Below, piece by piece: positions 19,011 to 27,927 of a DNA stretch of 64,000 nucleotides. A model generated the notes under the pieces. That model was not told the DNA's origin, did no database searches, and worked only from the letters and a program-made list of their open reading frames with translations. The stretch comes from Acidovorax sp. HDW3 (GTDB taxonomy: Bacteria > Pseudomonadota > Gammaproteobacteria > Burkholderiales > Burkholderiaceae_C), in contig NZ_CP049885.1 of assembly GCF_011303755.1 (NCBI RefSeq), forward strand, positions 150,001 to 214,000, read 5' to 3'. How positions within the stretch are numbered: the first letter of the stretch is position 1; each line of letters begins with the position of its first letter. Made by a program: the position numbers and the translations under genes.

Positions 19011-19680
19011 TGCCCTTTTGTTCGACTGCGACGGCGTGCTGGTGGACAGCGAAGCCATCACCAACGGCGTGCTCTGCACCATGCTCAACGAGGCCGGCTG
19101 GGCGCTGACGTCGGCCGACTGCCTGCAGCTGTTCATCGGCAAGACCGTGCGCAGCGAGGCTGCGCGCATCGAGGCGCACACCGGCCAGCCACTGACCGAC
19201 GCCTGGATGGCCGCGTTCTACGCCCGGCGCGACGCCCGCCTGCGGGCCGAGCTCCAGCCCATCGACGGCGCGCTGCAGACGGTGCGCGCCGTGCACCAGC
19301 GCCTGCAGGGGCGCATTGCCTGCGCCTCGGGCGCGGACCGGAAAAAAGTCGAAATGCAGCTGCAGATGACGGGCCTGGCGCCGTACTTTGCCGGCCGCGT
19401 CTTCAGCGGCCACGAAATGCCGCGCAGCAAACCCGCGCCCGATGTCTATCTGGCGGCGGCGCAGGCACTGGGCGTGGCGCCGGCGTGCTGCCTGGTGCTC
19501 GAAGACACCGTCACCGGCGTGCAGGCCGGCTGCGCCGCCGGCGCCACGGTGCTGGGCTTTTGCCCGCCCGGCATAGGCCACGCCAGCGCCGAGGATTTAC
19601 GCGCCGCCGGTGCCGTACAGGTGCTGCAGGCGCTGCACGAATTGCCCGCGTGGCTGGAGGGTGCACCATGCCGCTGCTGA
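19000..19680 (+). CDS. HAD superfamily (subfamily IA) phosphatase
   Basis: A 226-residue cytoplasmic phosphatase with the catalytic motif FDCDGVLVDSE (nucleophile Asp9, acid/base Asp11), a helical cap, a GAD/KK motif 3 region and LEDTVTGVQAG as motif 4. The cap type matches the beta-phosphoglucomutase/phosphoglycolate phosphatase branch; the substrate is a small phosphorylated metabolite that cannot be named. The ATG at 19000 overlaps the end of the diguanylate cyclase gene by 11 bp, and the stop overlaps the start of the patatin gene by 13 bp, so the three are translationally linked. Confidence 0.9.
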   Translation: MTFDALLFDCDGVLVDSEAITNGVLCTMLNEAGWALTSADCLQLFIGKTVRSEAARIEAHTGQPLTDAWMAAFYARRDARLRAELQPIDGALQTVRAVHQRLQGRIACASGADRKKVEMQLQMTGLAPYFAGRVFSGHEMPRSKPAPDVYLAAAQALGVAPACCLVLEDTVTGVQAGCAAGATVLGFCPPGIGHASAEDLRAAGAVQVLQALHELPAWLEGAPCRC

Positions 19681-21086
19681 ATCTGACGGCCGCCTGGCTG
19701 CGCCGTGCGGCGGCGCTGACGGCGCTGCTGCTGCTGTCGGCCTGCTCCTCGCTCAAACCCTGGATCAACGAACCACTGACGGGCGATGGCCCACCCGCCA
19801 TGCGCCTGGATGCGCAGCGCGACCCGAGCTTGCTCATGGCCGTCACGCTCTCGGGCGGTGGCGCGCGCGCGGCCGCCTTTGGCTACGGCGTGCTCAGTGA
19901 GCTGCGCGATACGCCCATCGTCTGGGCGGGGCAGCGCCAGAGTCTGCTTGACGCCACCGACGTCATCAGCGGTGTCTCGGGCGGCAGCATCATTGCCACT
20001 TATTACGCCGCCTACGGCGCAGAAGGGTTGGCGAGCTTTGAGGACAATTTTTTGCGCGTGGATTTTCAGCAAAGCCTGATCGACATGGCGCTGCTGCCGG
20101 CGAACATGATCGAGCTGTCCTCGCCCTGGTTTGGCCGCACCCATTTGCTGGCGCGGCGCCTGGAGGGGTTGTACGGCGGCATGACCTTTGGTGATTTGGC
20201 CAAGCGTCCGCATCACCCGCAGCTCATCGTCACCGCCACCGACCTCTCGCGCGGCGGCGGCTTTGAGTTCACCTGGGACCAGTTCACGCAGATTTGCTCG
20301 GACCTGCGCAGCGTGCCGCTGTCGTTTGCCGTCGCCGCCTCGTCGGCTGTGCCGCTGCTGCTCAGCCCCGTCACGCTCAACAACTACGCTGCGCAATGCC
20401 CGCCGCGTGCGCTGGCGGCACCACCCGTTGAGGCCCAGGCGGCGATGGACCCCTACACCAGCTACCGCGCCCGTATGTTCCGCGCCCATGCGCGCAGCTA
20501 CAAGGATGCCGACAAGCGCCCTTTCATCCACCTGGTCGATGGTGGCCTGTCGGACAACCTGGGGGTGCAGCGCCTGCTTGACCGCACCCTGGCCGACGGC
20601 GGCCTGCGTGCGAGTATGCAGGAGCTGGGATTGGCGTCCGGTACGGTGCGCAAGATGGTGCTCATCGTCGTCAACTCCGAGCGCGACCCCGAGGAGGACA
20701 TCGACCACCAGGACACCGTGCCCACCACCTGGCAGGTGGTCGATCAGCTGCTCTTTGGCGCCGGCGCCCGCGCCACGCTGGAGACGCAGGAGTTCCTCAA
20801 GGACGTGACGCGCCAGTGGCGCAGCGAACTCGCGCGCGCCGGCCACGGCGGCGGCGATGCGTTTGCGCCCGATGCCGAGATCCACGTCATTCAGGTGAAT
20901 TTGCGTGACGTACCAGACCATGGCCTGCGCCGCCAGCTGCTGCGCGTGCCCACGGCCTTCACCATCGCCCCCGGCGACGTCTCGGACTTGACCGCTGCCG
21001 GACGCCAGGTGCTGCGCCAGTCGCCGGACTACCAGGCGTTGCTGCGCTCGCTCGGGGCGCAGCTGCCTGCGCTGCCGCAGCGCTGA
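19668..21086 (+). CDS. Patatin-like phospholipase lipoprotein
   Basis: A 472-residue protein with a lipoprotein signal peptide: the lipobox LSAC gives Cys26 as the lipidated residue. The patatin catalytic elements are present: oxyanion loop SGGGARA (62-68), nucleophile Ser104 in GVSGGS and catalytic Asp291 in DGGLSDN. Family members hydrolyse acyl chains from phospholipids or other lipids. The lipid anchor places it in the inner or outer membrane facing the periplasm; no Asp at +2 is present after Cys26, which favours export to the outer membrane. It overlaps the HAD gene by 13 bp and is convergent with the AraC-type gene, 13 bp apart. Confidence 0.9.
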   Translation: MPLLNLTAAWLRRAAALTALLLLSACSSLKPWINEPLTGDGPPAMRLDAQRDPSLLMAVTLSGGGARAAAFGYGVLSELRDTPIVWAGQRQSLLDATDVISGVSGGSIIATYYAAYGAEGLASFEDNFLRVDFQQSLIDMALLPANMIELSSPWFGRTHLLARRLEGLYGGMTFGDLAKRPHHPQLIVTATDLSRGGGFEFTWDQFTQICSDLRSVPLSFAVAASSAVPLLLSPVTLNNYAAQCPPRALAAPPVEAQAAMDPYTSYRARMFRAHARSYKDADKRPFIHLVDGGLSDNLGVQRLLDRTLADGGLRASMQELGLASGTVRKMVLIVVNSERDPEEDIDHQDTVPTTWQVVDQLLFGAGARATLETQEFLKDVTRQWRSELARAGHGGGDAFAPDAEIHVIQVNLRDVPDHGLRRQLLRVPTAFTIAPGDVSDLTAAGRQVLRQSPDYQALLRSLGAQLPALPQR

Positions 21087-21099
21087 TCAGGGGCGGTGC

Positions 21100-22161
21100 T
21101 CAGGCAGTAGAGCGCGCCGCGCGCCGAAACTGCGCCGGCGCGCTGCCCGTCCAGCTGCGAAAGGCGCGGCTGAAGCTTTTCTCGCTGGCAAAGCCGCAGG
21201 ACTGGGCAATCTGCTTGAGCGGGCGCTCGGTGCGCTGCAGCAGCTCGGTGGCGCGCGCCAGGCGCGCCTCGTCCTTGAGCGCTTGCAGCGAGCTGCCTTC
21301 TTGCTGCAGCTGGCGGTGCAGGCTGCGCGGTGACAGGTGCAGGCGCGTTGCCAGCAGCTGCGCATCTTGCAGCTGCGCCAGCTCGTGCGCCAGCAACTGG
21401 CGCACGCGCGCTGCCAGGCGCTGCTCGCGCCGGTAGGGGCGCACCTGCAGCGGCAAGGCGCGCTGCAGCATGTGCGACAGCGCCGCCTCGTCGCGCACCA
21501 GGGGCAGGGCCAGCACCTGGGCGTCGAACACCAGCTGCGACTGCGGCGCCGCAAACTGCACCGGGCCCGGAAAGAGCAGCGCATAAACGCTGGCGTGCGC
21601 CGGCGCCGCAAAGGCAAACTGCGCCTGCTGCAGCGGCAGCCGCGCATCGACCCACCAGCAGGCCAGGCCCAGCACATTGCGCAGCACCGACACATGGCAG
21701 AACTCGCGCAGCCGGCCATCGCCGCCGGGCGGGCGCAGCTCTTGCAGCGTGATGCGCGCCTGCGCGCCGTCGTGCTGGCAATGCAAGGCGATGCTCTCGG
21801 TCAGCAGGCCGTGCTGGCGGCACCAGCGCGCCAGCGCCAGGCCCAGGGTGGGGGCGCCGCTGCTGGCACGCGCCAGCAGGCCGTAGCTGCCCCAGGGCAG
21901 GCGGCGCTCGAACCAGCCCAGGGCCTCGTCGTCGAGCTCGCGCATGGCGCTGTGGCACAGCAGCTCCATTTGCGCGGCGGTGATGCGCTGGCTGGGGTCG
22001 GTGATCGCATCTGGCGCAATTTGTGCCTTTTGCAAGGCGCTGGCAGCACTCAGGCCGCGTGCAGCGTAGGCGGCTACCACGGCTTGCACGAAAGCCATGG
22101 GGGTTTCGGCACGCGGCGCGCGCCGGTCAGTGCTCAGGGTGGGCAGGGCGGGGGTGTACAT
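21100..22161 (-). CDS. AraC-family transcriptional regulator
   Basis: A 353-residue regulator with an N-terminal ligand-sensing domain of the arabinose_bd type ([20 protein letters not shown]) and a C-terminal pair of helix-turn-helix motifs ([37 protein letters not shown]). This is the OruR/MmsR-like layout used by regulators of amino-acid and branched-chain catabolism. It is divergent from liuB with 84 bp between the starts, which makes liuB-liuC-liuD the natural target. An in-frame TTG at 22170 is a less likely start. Confidence 0.9.
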   Translation of the reverse strand: MYTPALPTLSTDRRAPRAETPMAFVQAVVAAYAARGLSAASALQKAQIAPDAITDPSQRITAAQMELLCHSAMRELDDEALGWFERRLPWGSYGLLARASSGAPTLGLALARWCRQHGLLTESIALHCQHDGAQARITLQELRPPGGDGRLREFCHVSVLRNVLGLACWWVDARLPLQQAQFAFAAPAHASVYALLFPGPVQFAAPQSQLVFDAQVLALPLVRDEAALSHMLQRALPLQVRPYRREQRLAARVRQLLAHELAQLQDAQLLATRLHLSPRSLHRQLQQEGSSLQALKDEARLARATELLQRTERPLKQIAQSCGFASEKSFSRAFRSWTGSAPAQFRRAARSTA

Positions 22162-22166
22162 GGCTG

Positions 22167-22177
22167 GCAATTATTGC
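22167..22177. promoter_or_regulatory. Small palindrome in the araC-liuB divergent region
   Basis: GCAATTATTGC, 5-bp perfect arms around one base, directly upstream of the regulator's ATG in an AT-richer patch of the short divergent promoter region. It may be part of an operator for the AraC protein; no LiuR-type ACGT palindrome is present here. Confidence 0.3.
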
Positions 22178-22245
22178 AACCTTGCTGGCGCCCTGTGCCG
22201 CCGCTGCCCGCGTATGCTGGCGCTTGCTGTTCGTTCGGAGCGACC

Positions 22246-23850
<1,605 letters not shown>

Positions 23851-23860
23851 GGGCTGCTGC

Positions 23861-24640
23861 ATGAACGCTCTGAACATTCGCTACGAGGGCGCACGCGCCA
23901 CCATCACCCTCACCCAGCCCGAGGTGCGCAACGCCTTCAGCGACGCCGTCATCGCCGAGATCACCGCCGCCTTCACCGAGGTCGGCGCGCGCCCCGACGT
24001 GCGCGCCGTGGTGCTCGCTGCTGAAGGCCCGGCTTTTTGCGCCGGCGCCAACCTGAACTGGATGCGCCGCATGGCCGACTACACGCGCAGCGAGAACCTG
24101 GCAGACGCCGCCAAGCTCGCCCAGATGCTGCGCGTGATCCACGAATGCCCCCAGCCCACCATCGCCCGCGTGCAGGGCGATGTGTACGCCGGCGGCATGG
24201 GCCTGGTGGCCGCCTGCGACATGGCCGTCTGCGTGGATACGGCGGGTTTTTGCCTGAGTGAGGTCAAGCTCGGGCTCATCCCCGCCACCATCAGCCCCTA
24301 CGTCATTCGCGCCATGGGCGCGCGCGCGGCGCAGCGCTATTTTTTAACGGCGGAGCGCTTTGACGCCTTTGAAGCACTGCGCATCGGCTTTGTGCATGAA
24401 GTGGTGGCCGCCGACCAGCTCGACGCGCGGGTCGATGTGCTGCTCAAGGCCTTGACAGCCGCCAGCCCCCACGCCGTGCGCGCCTGCAAAAAGCTGGTGC
24501 ACGACGTGGCCGAGCGCGAGATCGACGCCGGCCTGATCGCCGCCACCGTCGAGGCCATTGCCGACATCCGCGCCAGCGACGAAGGGCGCGAGGGCGTGCA
24601 GTCCTTCCTGCAAAAACGCAAGCCCGCCTGGCTGGGATGA
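23861..24640 (+). CDS. liuC: Methylglutaconyl-CoA hydratase (LiuC)
   Basis: A 259-residue crotonase-family enzyme that hydrates 3-methylglutaconyl-CoA to HMG-CoA. The oxyanion-hole segments are visible: AFCAGANLNWM near residues 62-72 and GDVYAGGMGLVAACD near 110-125; the family Glu lies in LSEVKLGLIPATISPYV. The ATG is 10 bp behind liuB, and its last 4 bp overlap the start of the DUF4126 gene (ATGA). The order liuB-liuC with liuD downstream is the standard arrangement in proteobacteria. Confidence 0.92.
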   Translation: MNALNIRYEGARATITLTQPEVRNAFSDAVIAEITAAFTEVGARPDVRAVVLAAEGPAFCAGANLNWMRRMADYTRSENLADAAKLAQMLRVIHECPQPTIARVQGDVYAGGMGLVAACDMAVCVDTAGFCLSEVKLGLIPATISPYVIRAMGARAAQRYFLTAERFDAFEALRIGFVHEVVAADQLDARVDVLLKALTAASPHAVRACKKLVHDVAEREIDAGLIAATVEAIADIRASDEGREGVQSFLQKRKPAWLG

Positions 24641-25371
24641 ACGGCAGCGCCATGGACGCCCTTTGGCTGCAATGCGTGCAATGGCTCCACCGCCTGGGCC
24701 TGCACCTGGACGCCGATACGGCCCAATCCGTGGCCGAGGGCGCGGCGCGTGCCACGCAGCAGCTCGACATGCCCAGCCTGCTGGCGCTGGCCGCCGCCCT
24801 GGGCTGGGCCAGCGGCGTGCGGCTGTACGCCGTGGTGTTCCTGGTCGGCGCCATGGGGGCGCTGGGCTGGCTGCCGCTGCCAGCGGGCCTGGCCGTGCTG
24901 CAGCACCCGGCGGTGCTGCTGGCCAGCGGCTTCATGCTGTGCGTGGAGTTTTTTGCCGACAAGCTGCCCTGGCTCGATTCGCTGTGGGATGGCCTGCACG
25001 CCTTCATCCGCGTGCCCGCCGGTGTGGCATTGGCAGCGGGCGTGTTCAGCGCCGACCACGCCAGCATGGCCGTGGTCGCGGGCCTCTTGGGCGGCACGCT
25101 CTCGGCCACGGCGCTGGCCACCAAGATGACGGCACGCGCAGCGGCCAACACCTCGCCCGAGCCGTTTTCCAACTGGGGCCTGTCCTTGCTGGAAGACGGC
25201 CTGGTGCTCGGCGCCGTCTGGCTGGCCACGCAGCACCCTCTGCTGTTTGGCGTGGCGCTGGTGCTCACGCTGGCGCTGTCGGTGCTGCTCTTGATCGTGC
25301 TTTTCAAGTTTCTGCGCGCCGTGCTGCGGCGCGTCGCTTCTGTGTTTTCCGCTTCTGCCAAGGTGGTTTGA
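24637..25371 (+). CDS. DUF4126 family membrane protein in the liu operon
   Basis: A 244-residue inner-membrane protein with about five hydrophobic segments, among them LAAALGWASGVRLYAVVFLVGAM-like TM1 and the C-terminal LLFGVALVLTLALSVLLLIVL. The central loop carries ATKMTARAAANTSPEPFSN, typical of DUF4126. It overlaps the liuC stop by 4 bp and ends directly before the liuD start, so it is co-translated with the carboxylase genes. Function unknown; a transport or scaffolding role in leucine or isovalerate metabolism is only suggested by position. Confidence 0.85.
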   Translation: MNGSAMDALWLQCVQWLHRLGLHLDADTAQSVAEGAARATQQLDMPSLLALAAALGWASGVRLYAVVFLVGAMGALGWLPLPAGLAVLQHPAVLLASGFMLCVEFFADKLPWLDSLWDGLHAFIRVPAGVALAAGVFSADHASMAVVAGLLGGTLSATALATKMTARAAANTSPEPFSNWGLSLLEDGLVLGAVWLATQHPLLFGVALVLTLALSVLLLIVLFKFLRAVLRRVASVFSASAKVV

Positions 25372-27390
25372 ATGTTTACCAAAATCCTGATTGCTAACAG
25401 GGGCGAGATCGCCTGCCGCGTCGCTGCCACCGCGCGCCGCCTGGGCGTGAAGACCGTCGCCGTGTATTCCGACGCCGACGCCCAGGCCAAGCATGTGGCA
25501 GCTTGCGACGAGGCCATCCACATTGGCGGCAGCGCGCCCAAGGACAGCTATCTGCGCTGGGAGCGCATCATCGAAGCGGCCAAGCAGACGGGCGCCCAGG
25601 CCATCCACCCCGGTTATGGTTTTTTGAGTGAAAACGAGGACTTTGCCCAGGCCTGCGCTGCGGCTGGGTTGGTGTTCATCGGCCCGCCGGCCAGTGCCAT
25701 CCAGGCCATGGGCCTCAAGGCCGAGTCCAAGCGCCTGATGGCCAAGGCCGGCGTGCCGCTGGTGCCCGGCTACCAGGGCGAGGACCAGGACCCCGCCCTG
25801 CTGCAGCGCGAGGCCGACGCCATTGGCTACCCCGTGCTCATCAAGGCCAGCGCGGGCGGCGGTGGCAAGGGGATGCGGCGGGTGGAGAGAAGCGAAGACT
25901 TTGCCGCCGCGCTCGCATCCTGCCAGCGCGAGGCCATCAACAGCTTCGGCAACGACGCCGTGCTGGTCGAAAAATACGTGCTGCGCCCGCGCCACATTGA
26001 AATTCAGGTGTTTGGCGACAGCCTAGGCCACTGCGTGTACCTGTTCGAGCGCGACTGCTCCGTGCAGCGGCGCCACCAGAAGGTGCTGGAAGAAGCCCCC
26101 GCCCCCGGCATGACCGAAGCCCTGCGCCAAAGAATGGGCGAGGCGGCAGTGGCGGCGGCACAGGCCGTGGGCTATGTCGGCGCGGGCACGGTGGAGTTCA
26201 TCGTCGAGCAGCCGGGCGGCTACGAGGCGCCCGAGCAGATGAAGTTCTACTTTATGGAGATGAACACGCGCTTGCAGGTGGAGCACCCCGTCACCGAGGC
26301 CATCACCGGCCAAGACCTGGTGGAGTGGCAGCTGCGCGTGGCCAGCGGCGAGCCGCTTCCGAAGCGCCAGGACGAACTCCAAATCATCGGCCACGCCATC
26401 GAGGCGCGCATCTGCGCCGAGAACCCGGACAACCAGTTTCTGCCCGCCACCGGCCGCCTGGCCGTCTACCGCAAGCCTGCCTGCACCAGCTTTGAACGCG
26501 GCGCGGTGCGCTTTGACGACGGCGTGCGCGAGGGCGACGCCATCAGCCCCTTCTACGACAGCATGATCGCCAAGCTCATCGTGCATGGCGAAGACCGTGC
26601 GCAGGCGCTGGCGCGGCTCGATGCGGCGCTGGCGCAGACGCACATCGTCGGCCTGGCCAACAACGTGCAGTTTCTGCGCCATGTGGTGCAAAGCCCCTCG
26701 TTTGGTAAGGCGCAGCTCGATACGGCGCTGATCGAGCGCGAGCGCGCCGTGCTGTTTGACCAGGACAGGCTGGGCCTGGCGCTGACGGCGGCAGCGGCCA
26801 TTGCGCAGCAGCTGCAGGCCGAGCGGGCGCAAGAGGGGGCCGACCCCTTCAGCCGCCGCGACGGCTGGCAGTCGCACGGCCTGATGCAGCGGCGCTTTGC
26901 CCTGGACTGGGGCGGGCAGCCTTGGCAGGCGCAGCTGCAGTACGGGCGTGCCGGGGCGCTGCAGCTGGCGCTGGCGGACGCCGCAGGTGCGCCCGTGGCC
27001 GGTGGGCTGCTCACGGTGCAGGCGCAGGGCGCTGCGCTGCTGCTGACCTTTGCCGGCCAGCGCTGCCTGGTGCAGGTGGACGTGGAGGGCGAGCGCCGCC
27101 ATGTGTTCACGCCCCAGGGGGCGGGCAGCATAGGGTTGCGCGATCCGCTGGCGCACGCGGGCGAGGCCACCGCCGCCGCCGGCGGCCTGAACGCGCCCAT
27201 GCCGGGCAAGCTGCTGTCTTTTGCCGTCGAAGTGGGCCAGCATGTGCGCCCCGGCCAGGTGCTGGCGGTGATGGAGGCCATGAAAATGGAGCACAGCATT
27301 TGCGCGCCGCAAGAGGGCGTGGTCGCCGAGCTGCTCTACGCCCCGGGCGAGCAGGTGACCGAGGGCGCGCCGCTGCTGCGGCTGGAGTGA
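25372..27390 (+). CDS. liuD: Methylcrotonyl-CoA carboxylase, biotin-carrying subunit (LiuD)
   Basis: A 672-residue alpha subunit. Biotin carboxylase occupies residues 1 to about 450, with ILIANRGEIACRV at the N-terminus and the ATP-grasp loop KASAGGGGKGMRRV; a linker (BT) domain follows; the biotinyl domain is C-terminal, with Lys638 in EAMKMEHS as the biotin site. It uses ATP and bicarbonate to carboxylate biotin, which then reaches LiuB. The start follows the DUF4126 stop without a gap. The TGA stop coincides with the end of an inverted-repeat element, so the 3' untranslated region of the operon lies inside mobile DNA. Confidence 0.95.
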   Translation: MFTKILIANRGEIACRVAATARRLGVKTVAVYSDADAQAKHVAACDEAIHIGGSAPKDSYLRWERIIEAAKQTGAQAIHPGYGFLSENEDFAQACAAAGLVFIGPPASAIQAMGLKAESKRLMAKAGVPLVPGYQGEDQDPALLQREADAIGYPVLIKASAGGGGKGMRRVERSEDFAAALASCQREAINSFGNDAVLVEKYVLRPRHIEIQVFGDSLGHCVYLFERDCSVQRRHQKVLEEAPAPGMTEALRQRMGEAAVAAAQAVGYVGAGTVEFIVEQPGGYEAPEQMKFYFMEMNTRLQVEHPVTEAITGQDLVEWQLRVASGEPLPKRQDELQIIGHAIEARICAENPDNQFLPATGRLAVYRKPACTSFERGAVRFDDGVREGDAISPFYDSMIAKLIVHGEDRAQALARLDAALAQTHIVGLANNVQFLRHVVQSPSFGKAQLDTALIERERAVLFDQDRLGLALTAAAAIAQQLQAERAQEGADPFSRRDGWQSHGLMQRRFALDWGGQPWQAQLQYGRAGALQLALADAAGAPVAGGLLTVQAQGAALLLTFAGQRCLVQVDVEGERRHVFTPQGAGSIGLRDPLAHAGEATAAAGGLNAPMPGKLLSFAVEVGQHVRPGQVLAVMEAMKMEHSICAPQEGVVAELLYAPGEQVTEGAPLLRLE

Positions 27391-27863
27391 CCCTCAATCC
27401 GGCAGTTGATCGCTTGCAACCTTCAATAACACCTTATGCGCTTTGACATTTTTGGCTCCGGCAGGCTTCACCTATCGGGTGCTTATGTATGCACACATCT
27501 TTTGATGGCTCCCATCCGCCTGGTCAAAGGGCGGTTTTTGCTCCCCTCCCCCCTCGCGGGGGAGGGGCTGGGGGAGAGGGGGCGCTGGCAGCACCTTGCC
27601 TATTCACCCCTCTCCCCAACCCTCTCCCGCAAGGGGAGAGGGAGTGCAAACCAGCGCCAAACAAGCGTTGTGCGCTATCAAAAAAAGATGTGTGCATACA
27701 CAAGCCTATCGGGTGAGAGCGCTATGCACCCGCCAGCACCGTGCTGGCCGCGCCATGCTGCGTTGCTCGTCCTTGCGCACAGGAGTGCGCGGCGTCCTCT
27801 CGTCTTGCCTGGCACACCCATCACCGCACTGACGGGTGCATCCAACTGCCGGATTTAGGGTGA
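27388..27863. mobile_element. Outer non-coding inverted-repeat element behind liuD
   Basis: The ends TGACCCTCAATCCGGCAGTTG (27388-27408) and CAACTGCCGGATTTAGGGTGA (27843-27863) are inverted repeats with 19 of 21 matches. Without the nested MITE and its duplicated target, the element would be about 242 bp. It has no ORF of note. The right half holds small hairpins (GCCAGCA-ccg-TGCTGGC near 27731). No flanking target duplication is clear. It is probably an old non-autonomous element or a duplicated intergenic repeat. Confidence 0.6.
27482..27704. mobile_element. 223-bp MITE-like element with terminal inverted repeats and 11-bp target duplication
   Basis: Terminal inverted repeats of 22 bp: CTTATGTATGCACACATCTTTT (27482-27503) and, on the other strand, CTTGTGTATGCACACATCTTTT (27704-27683), one mismatch. 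The element is flanked on both sides by the identical 11-mer CCTATCGGGTG (27471-27481 and 27705-27715), a target site duplication. Inside, two purine/pyrimidine-rich arms (27541-27581 and 27607-27644) are themselves inverted and imperfectly complementary, so the whole element can fold into one long stem. No transposase is encoded; it must have moved with an enzyme supplied in trans. Confidence 0.85.
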
Positions 27864-27927
27864 CCGGCCCGCGCACACGCGCTGCGCTGCGGGCGGCACA
27901 ATCGCTGCTCTTGCGAAAGTCTGTGTG

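Noticed and set aside
16938-19181. Minus-strand frame of 747 codons opposite the diguanylate cyclase
   Set aside because: Composition is the mirror of the real gene and shows no family features.
27541-27650. Clusters of CCCTCTCCC/GGGGAGAGG motifs read as a possible CRISPR or tandem repeat
   Set aside because: The units are inverted, not direct, have no regular spacers, and form the internal palindrome of the MITE-like element.
27708-27842. Small frames between the MITE and the phosphoethanolamine transferase-like gene
   Set aside because: No start signals, no homology I can recognise, and the DNA belongs to the outer inverted-repeat element.
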